Shown here piece by piece: positions 39,486-51,138 of a DNA stretch of 64,000 bases (the stretch's first letter is position 1; each line of letters starts with the position of its first letter). The stretch is from Thalassolituus oleivorans MIL-1. GTDB taxonomy: Bacteria; Pseudomonadota; Gammaproteobacteria; Pseudomonadales; Oceanobacteraceae. Location: the NCBI RefSeq assembly GCF_000355675.1, contig NC_020888.1, forward strand, positions 1,878,883 through 1,942,882. The letters are read 5' to 3'. The notes beneath the pieces were generated by a model, which saw only the letters and a program-made list of their open reading frames with translations, ran no database searches and was not told the origin of the DNA. A program made the translations under genes and the position numbers.

Positions 39486-40196
39486 ATGATTGATTGGTTA
39501 GATGATTACCAGCGCCCTACGTTCCCCGACACATCAAGAGCGATGCATGAGCCTAACGGCCTATTAGCGGGCGGCGGTATTGTCTCGCCCTTATGGCTAG
39601 ACACTGCCTACCGTCAAGGTATATTCCCTTGGAATGACCCAGAAGAAGAACGCATGTGGTGGACCCCTTCGCCGCGCGCCGTCATTACCCCAGCAAGCTT
39701 TCGCATACCGCGGACAGTTCGCAAAGATTTAAATAGCACAAAAGCCCACATTACCGCCAATATTGCTTTTCGAAGAGTCATGCAGGCTTGCGCTGAGCCG
39801 CGCGGTTTTTCCGACTCAAAAGACGTTGGCACTTGGATTAGCCAAGACATGATCGACGCATACGAAAGCCTCCACCGCGCAGGGCGTGCGATTAGCGTTG
39901 AACACTGGAATGCTAATGGCGAATTAACGGGCGGCTTTTATGGTCTGATGATCGGCAGAGTCATATTCGGCGAATCCATGTTTTCTCACGAGCCGAATGC
40001 ATCGAAGCGAGCCTTTGCGACTGCAGCACCAAAATTATTTGAATTGGGCATTGAGTTAATCGATTGCCAAATGAAAACGGAGCATCTGGCGCGATTTGGG
40101 CTGATCGAACTTGATAGGGATGATTTTGAGAAACAACTGATTCTAAACACGACCAAGCCAACAATCCGTGCATTGCCAGTTGTTTTAAAAAGGTAG
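39486..40196 (+). CDS. aat: Leucyl/phenylalanyl-tRNA-protein transferase
   Basis: Aat adds Leu or Phe from aminoacyl-tRNA to proteins with N-terminal Arg or Lys, creating a primary destabilising residue for ClpS/ClpAP. The 236-residue protein shows family motifs GIFPWNDPEEERMWWTPSPR, EHWNANGELTGGFYGLMIG (with the core VIFGESMFSH) and LFELGIELIDCQM. It is followed after 18 bases by bpt, and the ClpA and ClpS genes lie within 4 kb. Confidence 0.97.
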   Translation: MIDWLDDYQRPTFPDTSRAMHEPNGLLAGGGIVSPLWLDTAYRQGIFPWNDPEEERMWWTPSPRAVITPASFRIPRTVRKDLNSTKAHITANIAFRRVMQACAEPRGFSDSKDVGTWISQDMIDAYESLHRAGRAISVEHWNANGELTGGFYGLMIGRVIFGESMFSHEPNASKRAFATAAPKLFELGIELIDCQMKTEHLARFGLIELDRDDFEKQLILNTTKPTIRALPVVLKR

Positions 40197-40214
40197 CGCA
40201 AAGACAATCACACT

Positions 40215-40916
40215 ATGAAAACGATTTTACTCTACAGCCCTCCTGAAACACACGCCTGTGCCTATCTCCCCGACAGAGAGGCGGTAAGCTTATATGCAGA
40301 TCCACGACATTGGCTAAATAATGAAGAGCTGAGTCATCTTAACCGTCTTGGATTTCGTCGCAGTGGGCGCTTGGTCTATCGACCAAACTGTCCAACATGC
40401 AATGAATGCACAGCAGTGCGAGTGACGGCAAAAGATATGCGTTACAACCGAACAATGAAGCGTAAGTTAATCGCTTCTAAGCATATTCAGCTGAGCGTCG
40501 AAAGTGCCCGCAGCACAGATGAGCATTACCAGTTATTTGAGCAATATATTAACCAGCGTCATCATGACGGTGACATGTACCCGCCTAGCCGACAGCAATT
40601 CAATGAGTTTTTAACCGAGCATTTCGGCAACACCTACTTTTTAAATGCTCGTATAGACGGCGTACTCGTCGGCTGTATGGTATTTGATGTTTTTGATGAC
40701 GGCGTCTCGTCCGTTTATTGCTTTTATCAACCAAAACTCGAGTCACTATCGCTAGGCACTGTACTTATTTGCCGACTAACCCAATTAGCGGTTTGGCTGG
40801 GGCTGGAATTTAATTATCTAGGATATTTGGTCAAAGATTGTCGCAAAATGGCATATAAAGAGCAGTACAGCCCACTACAAGCATGGCGAAACGATAAATG
40901 GATTGATCGTGGCTGA
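40215..40916 (+). CDS. bpt: Aspartate/glutamate leucyltransferase Bpt (Ate1-like)
   Basis: Bpt transfers Leu to proteins with N-terminal Asp or Glu, the second route into the Leu/N-degron pathway. The 233-residue protein has the N-terminal cysteine-containing region ACAYLPDR and CPTCNECTAVRV, followed by the GNAT-like ATE domain with DVFDDGVSSVYCFYQP. The Pseudomonas and Vibrio order aat-bpt-infA is kept here. Enteric bacteria lack this enzyme. Confidence 0.96.
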   Translation: MKTILLYSPPETHACAYLPDREAVSLYADPRHWLNNEELSHLNRLGFRRSGRLVYRPNCPTCNECTAVRVTAKDMRYNRTMKRKLIASKHIQLSVESARSTDEHYQLFEQYINQRHHDGDMYPPSRQQFNEFLTEHFGNTYFLNARIDGVLVGCMVFDVFDDGVSSVYCFYQPKLESLSLGTVLICRLTQLAVWLGLEFNYLGYLVKDCRKMAYKEQYSPLQAWRNDKWIDRG

Positions 40917-40989
40917 GATAGGCCTTTGCTATAAACGTAAAATTGAGGCAGAATGCGCCCGCGTTGTGCAAGGTCTAAACAGGTGTTAA

Positions 40990-41208
40990 ATGGCAAAAGA
41001 TGATCACATTGAAATGGAAGGTGAGGTAGTTGATACCCTTCCCAACACAATGTTCCGTGTAAAACTCGAGAACGGTCACGTCGTGATCGCTCATATTTCC
41101 GGCAAAATGCGTAAGAACTACATTCGCATCCTAACTGGCGACAAGGTTAAGGTTGAGCTGACTCCCTACGACCTATCCAAAGGTCGAATTACGTACCGGG
41201 CACGCTGA
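40990..41208 (+). CDS. infA: Translation initiation factor IF-1
   Basis: IF-1 occupies the ribosomal A site during initiation. The 72-residue S1-like OB-fold protein begins [19 protein letters not shown] and contains [20 protein letters not shown], matching IF-1 over its full length. It lies 73 bases after bpt and may have its own promoter there. Confidence 0.98.
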   Translation: MAKDDHIEMEGEVVDTLPNTMFRVKLENGHVVIAHISGKMRKNYIRILTGDKVKVELTPYDLSKGRITYRAR

Positions 41209-41218
41209 TCTTACAGAT

Positions 41219-41258
41219 ACCCGACAATTAGCCTTAAAGGCGCATTGTCGGGTCTGTG
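41219..41258 (+). terminator. Probable terminator after infA
   Basis: A 10-base stem (ACCCGACAAT at 41219-41228 with ATTGTCGGGT at 41244-41253) follows the infA stop. The trailing CTGTGTTG is only weakly T-rich, so the termination strength is uncertain. It also lies just downstream of the convergent clpA stop. A second small palindrome (GTGCCGGT/ACCGGCAC, 41261-41279) overlaps the clpA stop. Confidence 0.6.
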
Positions 41259-41267
41259 TTGTGCCGG

Positions 41268-43526
41268 TTATACCGGCACTGCTTCAGGTACTTCAATTAC
41301 CAAGGCACCGTCTTCGACGTCAATGTCGACCTCCCCACCTTGAGCTAAATCCCCAAAGAGAATTTTCTCTGCGAGCGGCTTCTTGATCTTATCTTGCACC
41401 AAGCGAGCCATAGGACGAGCACCCATCTTTTCGTCATAGCCGTGTTCAGCTAACCATAAGCGTGCGTCATTGTTCACATTCAACATAACGCGTTTATCGT
41501 CCAACTGGCCTTGTAGCTCAGCCAGAAACTTATCAACCACATGCAAAATCGTATCGCGACTTAACGGTGCGAATTGAATGATATTGTCGATACGGTTACG
41601 GAACTCGGGGGTAAAGAATTTCTTCAGCTCTTCTGCCCCATCAACACTATGATCCTGATGCGTAAAGCCAATGCTCGCCCTACTCATTCGATCAGCACCA
41701 GCGTTGGTGGTCATAATCAATATCACATTACGGAAATCGGTCTTGCGACCGTTGTTATCCGTCAATGTACCGTGATCCATAACCTGCAAGAGTATATTAA
41801 ATACTTCAGGATGAGCTTTCTCGATTTCATCCAGTAGCAATACGCAGTGAGGGTTCTTATTAACCGCTTCTGTGAGCAAGCCACCCTGATCGTAGCCAAC
41901 ATAACCTGGAGGCGCACCAATCAAGCGAGAAACCGTATGGCGCTCCATGTACTCCGACATATCGAAGCGCACGAGTTCCATACCCATCACAGAAGCAAGC
42001 TGACGAGTCACCTCTGTTTTGCCGACACCGGTTGGACCTGCAAACAAAAACGATCCTATCGGCTTCTGGGGAGCACTAAGGCCTGCTCTCGACATCTTGA
42101 TCGCGGTAGAGAGCGTTTGAATGGCTTCATCTTGGCCAAACACAACCATCTGCAACTTATCTTCAAGCTTGAAGAGCAATTCTTTATCGGACGACGATAC
42201 CGACTTAGGTGGAATGCGAGCAATAGCCGCAACAACCTGCTCGACTTCCGCCACACCAATCACCTTCTTGCGGCGGCTCGCTGGCAGCAGTTGCTGCAAC
42301 GCGCCAGCCTCATCAATAACATCAATCGCCTTATCGGGCATATTGCGATCATTGATGTAACGATCTGCTAGTTCAGCAGCAGCCTTTAGTGCTTTGTCTG
42401 TATAGCGAAGATTATGGTGCTCTTCGAATTTAGGCTTAAGCCCCTTCAGGATCTTATAGGTATCTTCAACCGAAGGCTGAGCAACATCAATTTTTTGGAA
42501 GCGACGTGTCAAAGCACTATCCTTCTCAAAAATCCCGCGGAATTCAGTGAATGTGGTAGAGCCAACACAACGAATCTCGCCAGAACTAAGCAAAGGCTTA
42601 AGTAGATTACTGGCATCCATCACACCGCCAGATGCTGCACCGGCACCAATAATGGTGTGAATTTCGTCGATAAACAAAATCCCATGAGGCTGCTTTTTCA
42701 ATTCAGCTAACAATGCTTTGAAACGCTTTTCAAAATCACCGCGGTATTTAGTACCCGCTAGCAATGCCCCCATATCCAAGCTATACACCACTGCATCTTG
42801 GATTACTTCCGGCACATCACCATCAACGATGCGCTTCGCCAAGCCTTCAACGATGGCTGTTTTGCCCACCCCTGAATCGCCCACGAGCAAAGGATTATTT
42901 TTGCGACGACGTGCGAGAATCTGAACTAAGCGATTCACTTCCATATCACGCCCGATCAAGGGATCAATTTTACCCTCACGCGCCTGACGATTAAGGTTGG
43001 CCGCATAACCTTCAAGTGCGCTTTTACCTGCACTTTCGCCCTCATCATCGCCATTCTCAGACATCTGATCTGACGACTCCTCAGGACCAGACACTTTAGA
43101 AATGCCATGCGAAATGTAATTAACAACATCTATTCGAGCAATATTTTGCTGCTTCAAGAAATACACAGCCTGACTTTCTTGCTCGCTAAATATGGCAACC
43201 AATACGTTTGCCCCTGTCACTTCTGTTTTACCAGAAGACTGAACATGGAACACAGCACGCTGTAAAACTCGCTGAAACCCTAGCGTAGGTTGTGTTTCAC
43301 GCTCCCCATCGGCTTCGGGGATCAGTGGTGTGGTAGATTCTACAAACTCTTCAAGATCTTTCCGTAACTTGAGGACGTCCGCACCACAAGCCTGTAATAC
43401 TGCCGCCGCTGCGTCATTATCCAGCAAGGCCAGTAGCAGGTGCTCCACCGTCATAAACTCATGACGTTTGGAGCGAGCCTCTTTAAATGCTTCATTTAAA
43501 GTGTGCTCTAGTTCTCGGTTCAGCAT
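41268..43526 (-). CDS. clpA: ATP-dependent Clp protease ATP-binding subunit ClpA
   Basis: ClpA unfolds substrates and feeds them to ClpP; with ClpS it selects N-degron substrates. The 752-residue protein has the N-terminal double Clp repeat, AAA1 with Walker A GDSGVGKTAIVEG and Walker B ILFIDEIHTIIGAG, and AAA2 with Walker A GPTGVGKTEVTRQL. It carries the ClpP-binding IGL-type loop as ASIGFTHQD. It starts 14 bases after clpS and converges with infA. ClpP itself is not in the window. Confidence 0.97.
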   Translation of the reverse strand: MLNRELEHTLNEAFKEARSKRHEFMTVEHLLLALLDNDAAAAVLQACGADVLKLRKDLEEFVESTTPLIPEADGERETQPTLGFQRVLQRAVFHVQSSGKTEVTGANVLVAIFSEQESQAVYFLKQQNIARIDVVNYISHGISKVSGPEESSDQMSENGDDEGESAGKSALEGYAANLNRQAREGKIDPLIGRDMEVNRLVQILARRRKNNPLLVGDSGVGKTAIVEGLAKRIVDGDVPEVIQDAVVYSLDMGALLAGTKYRGDFEKRFKALLAELKKQPHGILFIDEIHTIIGAGAASGGVMDASNLLKPLLSSGEIRCVGSTTFTEFRGIFEKDSALTRRFQKIDVAQPSVEDTYKILKGLKPKFEEHHNLRYTDKALKAAAELADRYINDRNMPDKAIDVIDEAGALQQLLPASRRKKVIGVAEVEQVVAAIARIPPKSVSSSDKELLFKLEDKLQMVVFGQDEAIQTLSTAIKMSRAGLSAPQKPIGSFLFAGPTGVGKTEVTRQLASVMGMELVRFDMSEYMERHTVSRLIGAPPGYVGYDQGGLLTEAVNKNPHCVLLLDEIEKAHPEVFNILLQVMDHGTLTDNNGRKTDFRNVILIMTTNAGADRMSRASIGFTHQDHSVDGAEELKKFFTPEFRNRIDNIIQFAPLSRDTILHVVDKFLAELQGQLDDKRVMLNVNNDARLWLAEHGYDEKMGARPMARLVQDKIKKPLAEKILFGDLAQGGEVDIDVEDGALVIEVPEAVPV

Positions 43527-43540
43527 AGCGCCTCCAAAGC

Positions 43541-43900
43541 TTAGTCGTCTGCCGGTGTGATTTCACACATCAATGGATGTTGGCAGTCTCTAGCATATTG
43601 ATTCACAAGTGCCGCTTTAGTTTCGGCAACATCTCGAGTGTAGACTGCACAAACCGCACTGCCCTTAGTATGAACGGTCAGCATGATCTGGGTCGCCTGC
43701 TCTGGCGATTTGTTGAAAAACCGTAGCAACACATCAACAACGAACTCCATTGGAGTGTAATCGTCGTTGATCATTACCACACTGTACATCGGTGGACGCT
43801 TTAGCTGGGGCTTGATTGTTTCAACCGCAACACCACTATCACCATCAGTATGTGTATCTTCACTTTTTAAGCTTAGATGAATTTCTGAAATATCGCTCAT
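43541..43900 (-). CDS. clpS: ClpS adaptor protein
   Basis: ClpS binds N-terminal Leu, Phe, Trp and Tyr and hands the substrate to ClpA. I start at the ATG at 43900 ([10 protein letters not shown]); an in-frame GTG ten codons upstream is the alternative. The protein is 119 residues. The hydrophobic N-residue pocket elements are present: [16 protein letters not shown] and the [14 protein letters not shown] segment with the conserved His. It is transcribed with clpA and divergent from cspD. Confidence 0.96.
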   Translation of the reverse strand: MSDISEIHLSLKSEDTHTDGDSGVAVETIKPQLKRPPMYSVVMINDDYTPMEFVVDVLLRFFNKSPEQATQIMLTVHTKGSAVCAVYTRDVAETKAALVNQYARDCQHPLMCEITPADD

Positions 43901-43961
43901 GACTCTTTCGAATATTGCAAAGGTGATCACATCATAACGCCCTAAATCCTAATGCTCTATA

Positions 43962-43981
43962 GCGGGGTTAACAAACCCCGC
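43962..43981. repeat. Perfect 8-bp inverted repeat in the clpS-cspD intergenic region
   Basis: GCGGGGTT (43962-43969) and AACCCCGC (43974-43981) flank AACA. It lies upstream of both divergent genes and is not followed by a T tract in either direction, so an operator is at least as likely as a hairpin terminator. Confidence 0.5.
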
Positions 43982-44012
43982 CAATCTTCAATTCAATACA
44001 AGAAATGTGGTA

Positions 44013-44041
44013 TTGACGCCTGAAAAAACAGGGCGTAGTGT
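44013..44041 (+). promoter_or_regulatory. Candidate sigma70 promoter of cspD
   Basis: TTGACG (44013-44018) and TAGTGT (44036-44041) are separated by 17 bases. The -35 box is near consensus. A start near 44048 would leave an approximately 80-base leader that contains a foldable element. Confidence 0.4.
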
Positions 44042-44058
44042 AACCCTTGGTTTTAGCC

Positions 44059-44098
44059 AGGACGGCGAATATTAGATCTTCGCCCTAGATTTCGTCCT
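44059..44098 (+). promoter_or_regulatory. Structured 5' leader of cspD
   Basis: Two nested complementary segments lie between the candidate promoter and the ribosome-binding site: outer AGGACG/CGTCCT (44059-44064 and 44093-44098) and inner GCGAA/TTCGC (44065-44069 and 44079-44083). A strong GGGAGG follows before the ATG. Leaders of cold-shock genes often fold in this way; a regulatory role here is inference. Confidence 0.4.
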
Positions 44099-44126
44099 TG
44101 AAGTTAGGCTCATTAGGGAGGCTTTT

Positions 44127-44396
44127 ATGAAAACAGGGAAAGTAAAGTGGTTCAACAATGCAAAAGGTTATGGCTTCATCCTTGCCGATGACAGCAACGA
44201 GGATCTTTTCGCACACTATTCGACCATTCAAATGGATGGATATCGTACTCTTAAGGCCGGTCAGGCTGTGCAGTTTGATATCAAACCCAGCGACAAAGGC
44301 TCTCACGCCATCAACATCCGCGCTCTTGACGTCGCAGAAAATGAACAAGCACCTATAACCACCCAAAGTGAGCAGCGTGAATACGAGGATGCTTAA
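44127..44396 (+). CDS. cspD: Cold-shock domain protein CspD
   Basis: The 89-residue protein is a single cold-shock domain with an acidic tail. RNP1 is NNAKGYGFI and the RNP2 region is EDLFAHYSTI; the opening MKTGKVKWF is typical. The tail (about residues 70-89) is Glu/Gln-rich and makes it longer than CspA. Position next to clpS-clpA matches CspD, which in E. coli inhibits replication and is induced in stationary phase. GGGAGG lies a few bases before the ATG. Confidence 0.93.
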   Translation: MKTGKVKWFNNAKGYGFILADDSNEDLFAHYSTIQMDGYRTLKAGQAVQFDIKPSDKGSHAINIRALDVAENEQAPITTQSEQREYEDA

Positions 44397-44417
44397 TTAA
44401 TCTTCCATATTTCAGAC

Positions 44418-44453
44418 ATAAAAAAACCGCCAAAATGGCGGTTTTTTTTATGC
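44418..44453. terminator. Bidirectional terminator between cspD and icd
   Basis: AAAAAACCGCCA (44421-44432) pairs with TGGCGGTTTTTT (44436-44447) across an AAA loop, with A and T tracts on the two sides, between convergent stops. Confidence 0.92.
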
Positions 44454-44465
44454 ATCATTAACCAA

Positions 44466-46844
<2,379 letters not shown>

Positions 46845-46920
46845 TCAGGTGCGCTAATTTGTAGTTTTTCTACAAAAAATGCAAGCTAGACAAAAGAATA
46901 AGTAGTTTTCTTACAGAATT

Positions 46921-47610
46921 ATGGCATCTCTCATCCTACTCAATAAGCCCTTTAACGTCCTTTGTCAGTTCACCGACAAAGAAGGTCGTGCAACGCTTAG
47001 CAGTTATATTAGTACACCAAATCATTATCCGGCAGGTCGTTTGGATTATGACTCGGAAGGCCTACTACTCCTGACTGACAGTGGCACCCTGCAAGCCAGA
47101 ATTGCCGATCCACGTCACAAAATGACTAAGACCTACTGGGTGCAAGTGGAAGGTATACCTGATGAGACCTCATTAGAGGCTCTGCGTCACGGGATTGTAT
47201 TGAAAGACGGGCCTACCCGCCCTGCCAAAGTGAACATTATTCCCGAGCCAACTTTGTGGGAGCGTAACCCGCCCATCCGTCAGCGAGCAAATGACATCAC
47301 CAGTTGGTTAGAAATTCAAATTAGTGAGGGACGAAATCGCCAAGTGCGGAGAATGACTGCTCACATCGGCCACCCTACGTTGCGTTTAGTCAGAGTTGCG
47401 ATTGGGAGCTGGTCGTTATTCGATAAGACCAATTCTAGCAATTCACTTATCCAACCCGGCAGCTCATGCACCCTCGAAATTCATATGCCTACCCCAAGCA
47501 GCAAGGAACAAAATCCGCGCAACAGCCAAAAGCCGACTGGCAACCGAAAAAATATTCGCTCAGGGCAGCAAATAAACCGCCCAAACAAAGCTAATAAAAA
47601 AAACCGCTGA
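46921..47610 (+). CDS. rluE: 23S rRNA pseudouridine synthase RluE (RsuA family)
   Basis: RluE converts U2457 of 23S rRNA to pseudouridine. The 229-residue protein lacks an S4 domain, as RluE does, and has the catalytic Asp in [19 protein letters not shown], the segment KTYWVQVEG and [19 protein letters not shown]. The last 45 residues or so form a basic, Asn/Lys/Gln-rich tail (ending [11 protein letters not shown]) that looks disordered and is not part of the catalytic fold. It diverges from icd and precedes nudJ by 57 bases. Confidence 0.94.
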   Translation: MASLILLNKPFNVLCQFTDKEGRATLSSYISTPNHYPAGRLDYDSEGLLLLTDSGTLQARIADPRHKMTKTYWVQVEGIPDETSLEALRHGIVLKDGPTRPAKVNIIPEPTLWERNPPIRQRANDITSWLEIQISEGRNRQVRRMTAHIGHPTLRLVRVAIGSWSLFDKTNSSNSLIQPGSSCTLEIHMPTPSSKEQNPRNSQKPTGNRKNIRSGQQINRPNKANKKNR

Positions 47611-47667
47611 TTTGAGTGCCACCCCATACTTCAGGTAAACTGCCGCGATTTCCACACGGGACTCATC

Positions 47668-48117
47668 ATGAATAAGCGCTGGACACCCCACGCGACCGTA
47701 GCCACGATAGTGGTGCGCGATGACCGTTTTCTAATGGTTGAAGAATTAAGTGGCGGCGAAGCGGTATTCAACCAACCGGCGGGGCATATCGAAGCTGGCG
47801 AAACCGTCGAAGCCGCGGCAATTCGCGAGACCCTAGAAGAAACCGGCTGGCATGTCGCCATTACCGGATTGCTTGGGCTTTACACCTATACAGCACCCGC
47901 CAATGGTATTACTTATCATCGCTACTGCCTCATTGGCGAGGCCACAAACCACGACCCGAATGCAGAACTTGATGAAGGCATTATTGGCCCTCAGTGGCTT
48001 ACCATTGAAGAACTTCGTGCCAGCAAGCGCCTGCGTAGCCCTATGGTTTTAACCTGCGCGGAAGATTATATTTCTGGGCGACACTACCCTCTAGACATCA
48101 TTACTGAGCATCCATAA
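47668..48117 (+). CDS. nudJ: Nudix hydrolase NudJ-like
   Basis: NudJ hydrolyses nucleoside di- and triphosphates and the thiamine precursor HMP-PP. The 149-residue protein carries a complete Nudix box matching Gx5Ex7REUxEExGU, from GHIEAGE at about residue 38 to RETLEETGW. It lies 2 bases upstream of mnmA, the same order as nudJ-mnmA-hflD in E. coli, which supports the name. Confidence 0.93.
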   Translation: MNKRWTPHATVATIVVRDDRFLMVEELSGGEAVFNQPAGHIEAGETVEAAAIRETLEETGWHVAITGLLGLYTYTAPANGITYHRYCLIGEATNHDPNAELDEGIIGPQWLTIEELRASKRLRSPMVLTCAEDYISGRHYPLDIITEHP

Positions 48118-48119
48118 AC

Positions 48120-49223
48120 ATGACTGAGACTGCAGCATTAAAAGTCATTGTCGGCATGTCCGGCGGCGTTGATTCATCGGTATCAGCTTATCTTCTCATG
48201 CAACAAGGCTATCAGGTCGAAGGCTTGTTCATGAAGAACTGGGATGAAGATGACGGCACAGAATACTGCACAGCAAAGGATGACTTAGCCGACGCGCAAC
48301 AAGTATGCGACACCTTGGGCATTAAACTGCATCAGGCTAACTTCGCCGCTGAATACTGGGACAATGTGTTCGAATACTTTCTCAACGAATACAAAGCTGG
48401 CCGCACGCCAAACCCAGACATTCTTTGTAATCGCGAAATAAAATTCAAAGCATTTTTAGAATACGCCAAACATCTAGGCGCAGATCTGATCGCAACCGGC
48501 CACTACGTGCGTCGCGGGGAGCGGGATGGCAAAACATGCTTACTTAAAGGTCTTGATGCCAATAAAGACCAAAGCTATTTTTTACATGCTGTCGCCGCGA
48601 CCGAGATAGAACAAACCTTATTTCCCGTGGGTGAGCTTGAAAAGCCAGAAGTTCGACGTATTGCTGAAGCAAACAACCTCATTACGCACAATAAAAAGGA
48701 TTCGACTGGCATCTGTTTTATCGGTGAGCGACGTTTCAAAGACTTTTTACAGCAATATCTTCCCGCGCAGCCGGGCCGAATTGAAACCCCAGAAGGCGAA
48801 GACATCGGCGAGCACCAAGGCTTGATGTATCACACGCTGGGTCAACGCCAAGGGCTTGGCATCGGTGGGCTGAAGAATCACCCCGATGCACCTTGGTTCG
48901 TCGCAGGCAAAGACCTAGAGCGCAATGTACTGATAGCTGTTCAAGGCATAGAGCACCCATTGCTATTTAAAGAATGGCTGACCACAGATCAAGTATTCTG
49001 GGTAAACGAAGAACCCTCCCCACTACCGCTACAATGCAAAGCGAAAGTACGTTATCGTCAGGATGATCAAGACTGCACGATTTACTCAACCGCAACGGGT
49101 TATCGGGTTGAATTCAGCAAGCCACAACGAGCTATCACACCGGGACAATCTGTGGTGTTTTACCTTGATGACAACTGTCTTGGCGGCGGTGTTATCGAAC
49201 AGACAGGAAATTTAAATGAATAA
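48120..49223 (+). CDS. mnmA: tRNA-specific 2-thiouridylase MnmA
   Basis: MnmA activates U34 of tRNA-Lys, Glu and Gln with ATP and installs sulfur delivered by TusE. The 367-residue protein has the PP-loop GMSGGVDSS (residues 12-20), the catalytic cysteine pair Cys103 ([11 protein letters not shown]) and Cys200 ([12 protein letters not shown]), and a C-terminal beta-barrel domain. It overlaps hflD by 8 bases. Its sulfur relay tusDCBE is also in this window, 20 kb to the left. Confidence 0.98.
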   Translation: MTETAALKVIVGMSGGVDSSVSAYLLMQQGYQVEGLFMKNWDEDDGTEYCTAKDDLADAQQVCDTLGIKLHQANFAAEYWDNVFEYFLNEYKAGRTPNPDILCNREIKFKAFLEYAKHLGADLIATGHYVRRGERDGKTCLLKGLDANKDQSYFLHAVAATEIEQTLFPVGELEKPEVRRIAEANNLITHNKKDSTGICFIGERRFKDFLQQYLPAQPGRIETPEGEDIGEHQGLMYHTLGQRQGLGIGGLKNHPDAPWFVAGKDLERNVLIAVQGIEHPLLFKEWLTTDQVFWVNEEPSPLPLQCKAKVRYRQDDQDCTIYSTATGYRVEFSKPQRAITPGQSVVFYLDDNCLGGGVIEQTGNLNE

Positions 49224-49851
49224 TCGTAGCCATGAACAAGCCATTGCTCTCGCCGCGGTATTTCAAGCAGCAACCTTGGTAGAACAGCTCGCGCGGACTG
49301 GTGACATCGCAGGTGATGCCAGCGATCCACTTATAAAAAGCCTATTCGAACAATCGCCAGCGCATTTTAATGACGTTTATGGCGATCCCAAGCTTAACTT
49401 AGGAATAGGTTTGCGCCAGCTACAAGTCGTATGCAAACGCGACCCGCGCGGATTAAATCCCGACGTTACCCGCTACGCACTCAGCCTGCTGCATTTGGAA
49501 CGAAAATTATTTAAATCGCCAGCAATGATCTCGCAACTTGGTCAAGGCATTGATGCCGCCTCGCGCCAAGCTCAACACTTTTCCCCAACACACGAAAACA
49601 CCGTTGCCGCACTAGCGGGACTATACAAACAAACGCTAAGCAACCTTAGTTTTCGTATTCGAGTTACCGGCAACCCAACCTACCTACAAACCAACTACAC
49701 CGCCAATCGCGTGCGCGCGTTGCTGCTCGCCGGTATTCGCGGTGCCATTTTATGGCGTCAGGTAGGTGGCAAGCGCTGGCATTTGTTAACCAATCGCAAA
49801 CGCTATCTAAAGGCCTGCGAAGAGTTGCTCAATCAACCGTCTCGGCATTAA
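49216..49851 (+). CDS. hflD: HflD-like protein
   Basis: HflD is a peripheral membrane protein that in E. coli affects lambda CII stability; its housekeeping role is unclear. The 211-residue all-alpha protein shows the family segments [33 protein letters not shown] and [20 protein letters not shown]. It is coupled to mnmA by an 8-base overlap. purB, which often follows, is not here. Confidence 0.94.
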   Translation: MNNRSHEQAIALAAVFQAATLVEQLARTGDIAGDASDPLIKSLFEQSPAHFNDVYGDPKLNLGIGLRQLQVVCKRDPRGLNPDVTRYALSLLHLERKLFKSPAMISQLGQGIDAASRQAQHFSPTHENTVAALAGLYKQTLSNLSFRIRVTGNPTYLQTNYTANRVRALLLAGIRGAILWRQVGGKRWHLLTNRKRYLKACEELLNQPSRH

Positions 49852-49926
49852 TTAAACCGTTAGATTTAAAGTGATGAACATTGATCGGTTTTTTACAAAA
49901 AATTAAGAAATAAAAGGCTATTTGCA

Positions 49927-49959
49927 CTGCTGTTTTAGTCTGTTACCAATAAACAGCAG
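49927..49959. repeat. Perfect 9-bp inverted repeat upstream of dusA
   Basis: CTGCTGTTT (49927-49935) and AAACAGCAG (49951-49959) are separated by 15 bases in the 192-base hflD-dusA gap. There is no T tract, so it is more likely an operator or RNA hairpin than an intrinsic terminator. No regulator can be named. Confidence 0.4.
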
Positions 49960-50043
49960 CCGTTTCAAAACCCGCTTTGGGTGCGTCCTTGGGCCCTATA
50001 TGCGATAATACGGCCTTAATTTTTAAGCCAGCTTACCTCAACC

Positions 50044-51087
50044 ATGACGCAAGAATACGCACCTGCCCAGCCCGAACACATCCTCACCAGTACTGCTAAC
50101 GACAGCAAACCGGTGAACCGTCGTTTTAGCACAGCGCCGATGATGGACTGGAGCGATTCCAATTGCCGCTATTTTTGGCGGCAATTAACTAAGCATGCGG
50201 TGCTGTATTCTGAGATGGTGACCACTGGTGCGCTGATTCATGGTAATCGCGAACGCTTTCTTGCTTACGATGACGTGGAACATCCGTTGGCATTGCAGCT
50301 CGGCGGTAGTAATCCAGCCGATCTAGCTCAGTGCGCGCGCTTTGCTCAAGATTGGGGTTACGATGAGGTTAACTTAAACGTGGGTTGCCCCAGTGACCGA
50401 GTGCAAAACAATATGATCGGTGCCTGCTTGATGGGTCATGGAGATCTGGTCGCAGATTGTATTAAGTCGATGCAGGATGCGACGGATATCGATGTCACCA
50501 TCAAGCATCGCATCGGTATTGATGACCTCGATACCTACGAGCATATGCGCGATTTCGTTGGCAAAATCGCTACCACTGGCTGTAAAACCTTTATCGTTCA
50601 TGCGCGCAAAGCGATCCTTCAGGGCTTGTCACCAAAGGAAAACCGCGAAGTTCCGCCGTTGAAATACGATTTCGTTTATCGCTTAAAGCAGGAATTCCCT
50701 GATCTCGAAATCATCATTAATGGCGGCATTACCAATCACGATCAAATCACAGAAATGCTGACTCACGTTGATGGCGTCATGCTCGGTCGCGAGGCATACC
50801 ACAACCCTGCGGTTCTACTTGATGTGGATGCGCGTTATTACAACGAAGGATCCATCAGTGAAGAAGATGCGGATAAAGCAGCACTAATCCGAAGCTTATA
50901 CCCGTACATAGAAGCACAACTGAGCAAAGGGGCGACTCTGCACCACATTTCTCGCCATACATTAGGCTTATTTAATGGCCAACCTGGGGCACGTATGTAT
51001 CGTCGCCATCTTAGCGAGAATGCACATCGCAAAGATGCTGGCATCGAGGTTATGGAGCAGGCCTTAGCCTTGATGGGATATAACTGA
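50044..51087 (+). CDS. dusA: tRNA-dihydrouridine(20/20a) synthase DusA
   Basis: DusA is an FMN-dependent reductase that makes dihydrouridine in the tRNA D-loop. The 347-residue protein has STAPMMDWSDSNCRYFWR, YSEMVTTGALIHG, the catalytic Cys115 in NVGCPSDRVQNN and the phosphate-binding VDGVMLGREAYHNP. The DusA-type MMDW and RYF segments separate it from DusB and DusC. The first 25 or so residues are a poorly conserved extension, and a start nearer RRFSTAPMM cannot be excluded. Confidence 0.95.
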   Translation: MTQEYAPAQPEHILTSTANDSKPVNRRFSTAPMMDWSDSNCRYFWRQLTKHAVLYSEMVTTGALIHGNRERFLAYDDVEHPLALQLGGSNPADLAQCARFAQDWGYDEVNLNVGCPSDRVQNNMIGACLMGHGDLVADCIKSMQDATDIDVTIKHRIGIDDLDTYEHMRDFVGKIATTGCKTFIVHARKAILQGLSPKENREVPPLKYDFVYRLKQEFPDLEIIINGGITNHDQITEMLTHVDGVMLGREAYHNPAVLLDVDARYYNEGSISEEDADKAALIRSLYPYIEAQLSKGATLHHISRHTLGLFNGQPGARMYRRHLSENAHRKDAGIEVMEQALALMGYN

Positions 51088-51097
51088 ACAAATGCTT

Positions 51098-51130
51098 AGG
51101 TGAGAGCTTCTAGCGTTACAGCCCTCACCT
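51098..51130. repeat. Inverted repeat between the convergent dusA and rhodanese genes
   Basis: AGGTGAG (51098-51104) pairs with CTCACCT (51124-51130), with further partial pairing inside. It lacks a clear T tract but lies between two convergent stops, so it may terminate both transcripts weakly. Confidence 0.45.
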
Positions 51131-51138
51131 CAACATTA

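Noticed and set aside
41261-41279. Palindrome GTGCCGGT/ACCGGCAC as an independent terminator
   Set aside because: It overlaps the clpA stop codon and has no T tract on either side, so it is mentioned only with the infA terminator.
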